A stretch of DNA of 15,260 nt from Thermoguttaceae bacterium (lineage in GTDB: Bacteria; Planctomycetota; Planctomycetia; Pirellulales; Thermoguttaceae): the NCBI GenBank assembly GCA_017454585.1, contig JAFTCU010000289.1, positions 1-15,260 of the forward strand, given 5' to 3'. This document shows, in pieces, positions 14,173 through 15,260 of this stretch (positions are counted from its first letter, which is position 1; each line of letters opens with the position of its first letter). The position numbers were made by a program, and so were the translations under genes. Below the pieces are notes generated by a model. The model saw only the letters and a program-made list of their open reading frames with translations. It had not been told where the DNA came from and searched no databases.

Positions 14173-14928
14173 ATGTCTGGTCATTCCAAGTGGGCAAACA
14201 TCAAGCACAAAAAAGCCGCCGTTGACGCCAAAAAAGGCAAAGTGTGGAGCCGGCTGGCGAAGGGGATCATCACCGCAGCCCGCGGCGGTTCCGACCCGTC
14301 CATGAACGCCCGTCTTCGTCTGGCGGTCGATGCCGCAAAAGCGGTCGGTATGCCTCGTGACAACATCGAACGCGCCATTAAAAAGGGCTCCGGCGAATCC
14401 TCCCAGGGCGCCATTATGGAAGAGATCCTTTACGAGGGCTACGGCGCTGCCGGTACCGCCGTCATTTGCGAAATTTTGACCGATAATCGAAACCGTACCG
14501 CCCCGGAAGTTCGCAAGATCTTCGAATCCTGCGGCGGGAAAATGGGGAACAGCGGCTGCGTCGGTTATATGTTCGACCGCAAGGGCCTGATCGTCATTGA
14601 TGAAGCGCAGATCCCCGAGGACGACCTGATGGAACTCCTCATGGAGTGCGACGGCGACTACACGCTGAACGACGGCGTTTACGAAGTGACCTGCGCACCG
14701 GAAAACTTCACGGCCGTGGCCGAAGCGTTGGAAGGCAAAAAGGTCCAGGTCATGGAAGCGACCATTTCGCGTATTCCGCAGAACACGATCGAGATCTCCA
14801 ATCTGGAAGACGCGCAGAAGATCCAGCGTCTGATCAGCCGTCTGGAGGACCACGACGACGTTTCCGCCGTTTACTCGAACTACGAGTTCACGGAAGAGAT
14901 CGAAGAACAGCTGGAAGAGGAAGACTGA
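14173..14928 (+). CDS. yebC: YebC/PmpR family protein (DUF28)
   Basis: 251 residues, close to the usual 240-250. The start MSGHSKWANIKHKKAAVDAK is nearly invariant in the family, followed by RLRLAVDAAKAVGMPRDNIERAIKKG, a GYGAAGTA segment and DNRNRTAPEVRKIF. Members were described as DNA-binding transcriptional regulators (PmpR). More recent work assigns YebC-type proteins a role in relieving ribosome stalling at proline-rich stretches, and both readings apply here. The perfect SD AAGGAG (14161-14166) overlaps the TPR stop codon, giving tight coupling. The downstream neighbour is not ruvC, a common partner elsewhere. A repeat element starts two bases after its TGA. Confidence 0.96.
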   Translation: MSGHSKWANIKHKKAAVDAKKGKVWSRLAKGIITAARGGSDPSMNARLRLAVDAAKAVGMPRDNIERAIKKGSGESSQGAIMEEILYEGYGAAGTAVICEILTDNRNRTAPEVRKIFESCGGKMGNSGCVGYMFDRKGLIVIDEAQIPEDDLMELLMECDGDYTLNDGVYEVTCAPENFTAVAEALEGKKVQVMEATISRIPQNTIEISNLEDAQKIQRLISRLEDHDDVSAVYSNYEFTEEIEEQLEEED

Positions 14929-14930
14929 AT

Positions 14931-15059
14931 TTTTGGAGTGCGGTGATACTGTCGCGCAAGCGACATTCACCGCTTTCCCTTGCGGCAATATCGCCTCGAA
15001 GAGGCATTTGCCGTTGTAGTGTGTTGGATATTACGGGGACGATGCTTTCAGCGTCGTCT
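14931..15059 (+). repeat. Nested-hairpin repeat element (copy 2, after yebC)
   Basis: Related to 9235-9480. TTTTTGGAGTGCG leads into H1 (14940-14973: outer GCGGTGA/TCACCGC, inner GTCGC/GCGAC). H2 follows (14982-15014: outer GCGGCAA/TTGCCGT, inner GCCTC/GAGGC), and then TTACGGGG and the G hairpin (15039-15057: ACGATGCT/AGCGTCGT). Module order is H1-H2-G, whereas after infB it is G-H1-H2. No gene is seen here. It may also serve as the yebC 3' end. Confidence 0.8.
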
Positions 15060-15072
15060 AAATACTTTGGAA

Positions 15073-15138
15073 AATGGAGTTGAATTACTGGTTGAACCCT
15101 TTTTGCAAACCTCATTATTCGCCAGCGTCAACTCCATT
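15073..15138. repeat. 11-bp inverted repeat before the last gene
   Basis: AATGGAGTTGA (15073-15083) and TCAACTCCATT (15128-15138) are perfect inverted copies 44 bases apart. A nested CTGG/CCAG (15088-15091 with 15122-15125) is set off by four bases on the left and two on the right. A second inverted repeat AAACTCT/AGAGTTT (15150-15156 with 15172-15178) follows. Operator, leader structure or element end are all possible. Confidence 0.45.
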
Positions 15139-15198
15139 CCCATCACCAAAAACTCTGTGTCGATGTGATAAAGAGTTTGTATTTCATTGGAGTTCCAA

Positions 15199-15260
15199 AT
15201 GTCGCCTTCTGATGAAATTACTTACATCTCGCAAAATTTGGAAAAGATTCTTAAAAGTCA
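15199..15260 (+). CDS. Start of an unrecognised gene (partial)
   Basis: An ATG 6 bases after TGGAG (15188-15192) opens a frame running off the window: MSPSDEITYISQNLEKILKS. Twenty residues are too few to assign a family. The segment is more AT-rich than the other genes, as is the region before it. The call rests on the SD-ATG pairing and the open frame only. Confidence 0.45.
   Translation, partial: MSPSDEITYISQNLEKILKS

Noticed and set aside
14170..14988. 272-codon minus-strand frame opposite yebC
   Set aside because: yebC is unmistakable on the + strand. The opposite frame is a mirror of it with no domain or start signal.

Overview
The window looks like chromosomal DNA of a planctomycete, most likely in or near Pirellulales/Thermoguttaceae. 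This is inferred, not proven. The reasons are the IF2 N-terminus ([14 protein letters not shown]), the RbfA sequence style, a very large secreted PATR-repeat protein with a PEP-CTERM sorting tail, and a lysine-rich histone H1-like tail on a DNA-binding-fold protein. All convincing genes are on the + strand.

Layout. 1-279 is the 3' end of an archaeal-type cofactor-independent phosphoglycerate mutase gene, closed by a terminator (310-342). A strong promoter (407-434) drives a 1040-residue secreted beta-strand-repeat protein with a PEP-CTERM tail (555-3677). A tRNA-Ala(CGC) with its own promoter and terminator follows (3805-3997). Next comes the translation/transcription-factor block: nusA (4105-5322), infB (5858-9229), rbfA (9546-9944). 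It continues with a gene for an endonuclease III-like but apparently catalytically dead protein carrying eleven 13-residue Lys/Pro/Ala repeats (10056-11576), closed by a large terminator. Last are an exported TPR protein gene broken by one in-frame TAA (11730-14162), yebC (14173-14928), and the first 20 codons of an unrecognised gene (15199 to the end).

How the genes relate. NusA, IF2 and RbfA are the usual core of the bacterial nusA-infB operon, joining transcript elongation/antitermination, translation initiation and 30S maturation. rimP is not upstream of nusA and truB is not downstream of rbfA here. The TPR gene and yebC are probably co-transcribed, because the TPR stop codon overlaps the yebC ribosome binding site.

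Most unusual items. (1) A family of nested hairpins in the 3' flanks of infB and yebC: stems change in a compensatory way between copies while the internal-loop bases stay fixed, and the modules are permuted and inverted between the two sites. (2) An old tandem duplication of the nusA-infB junction, which leaves a free-standing IF2 N-terminal mini-ORF and a nusA C-terminal relic between the two genes. (3) The EndoIII-fold/H1-tail fusion lacking both catalytic residues. (4) The single ochre codon inside the TPR gene.
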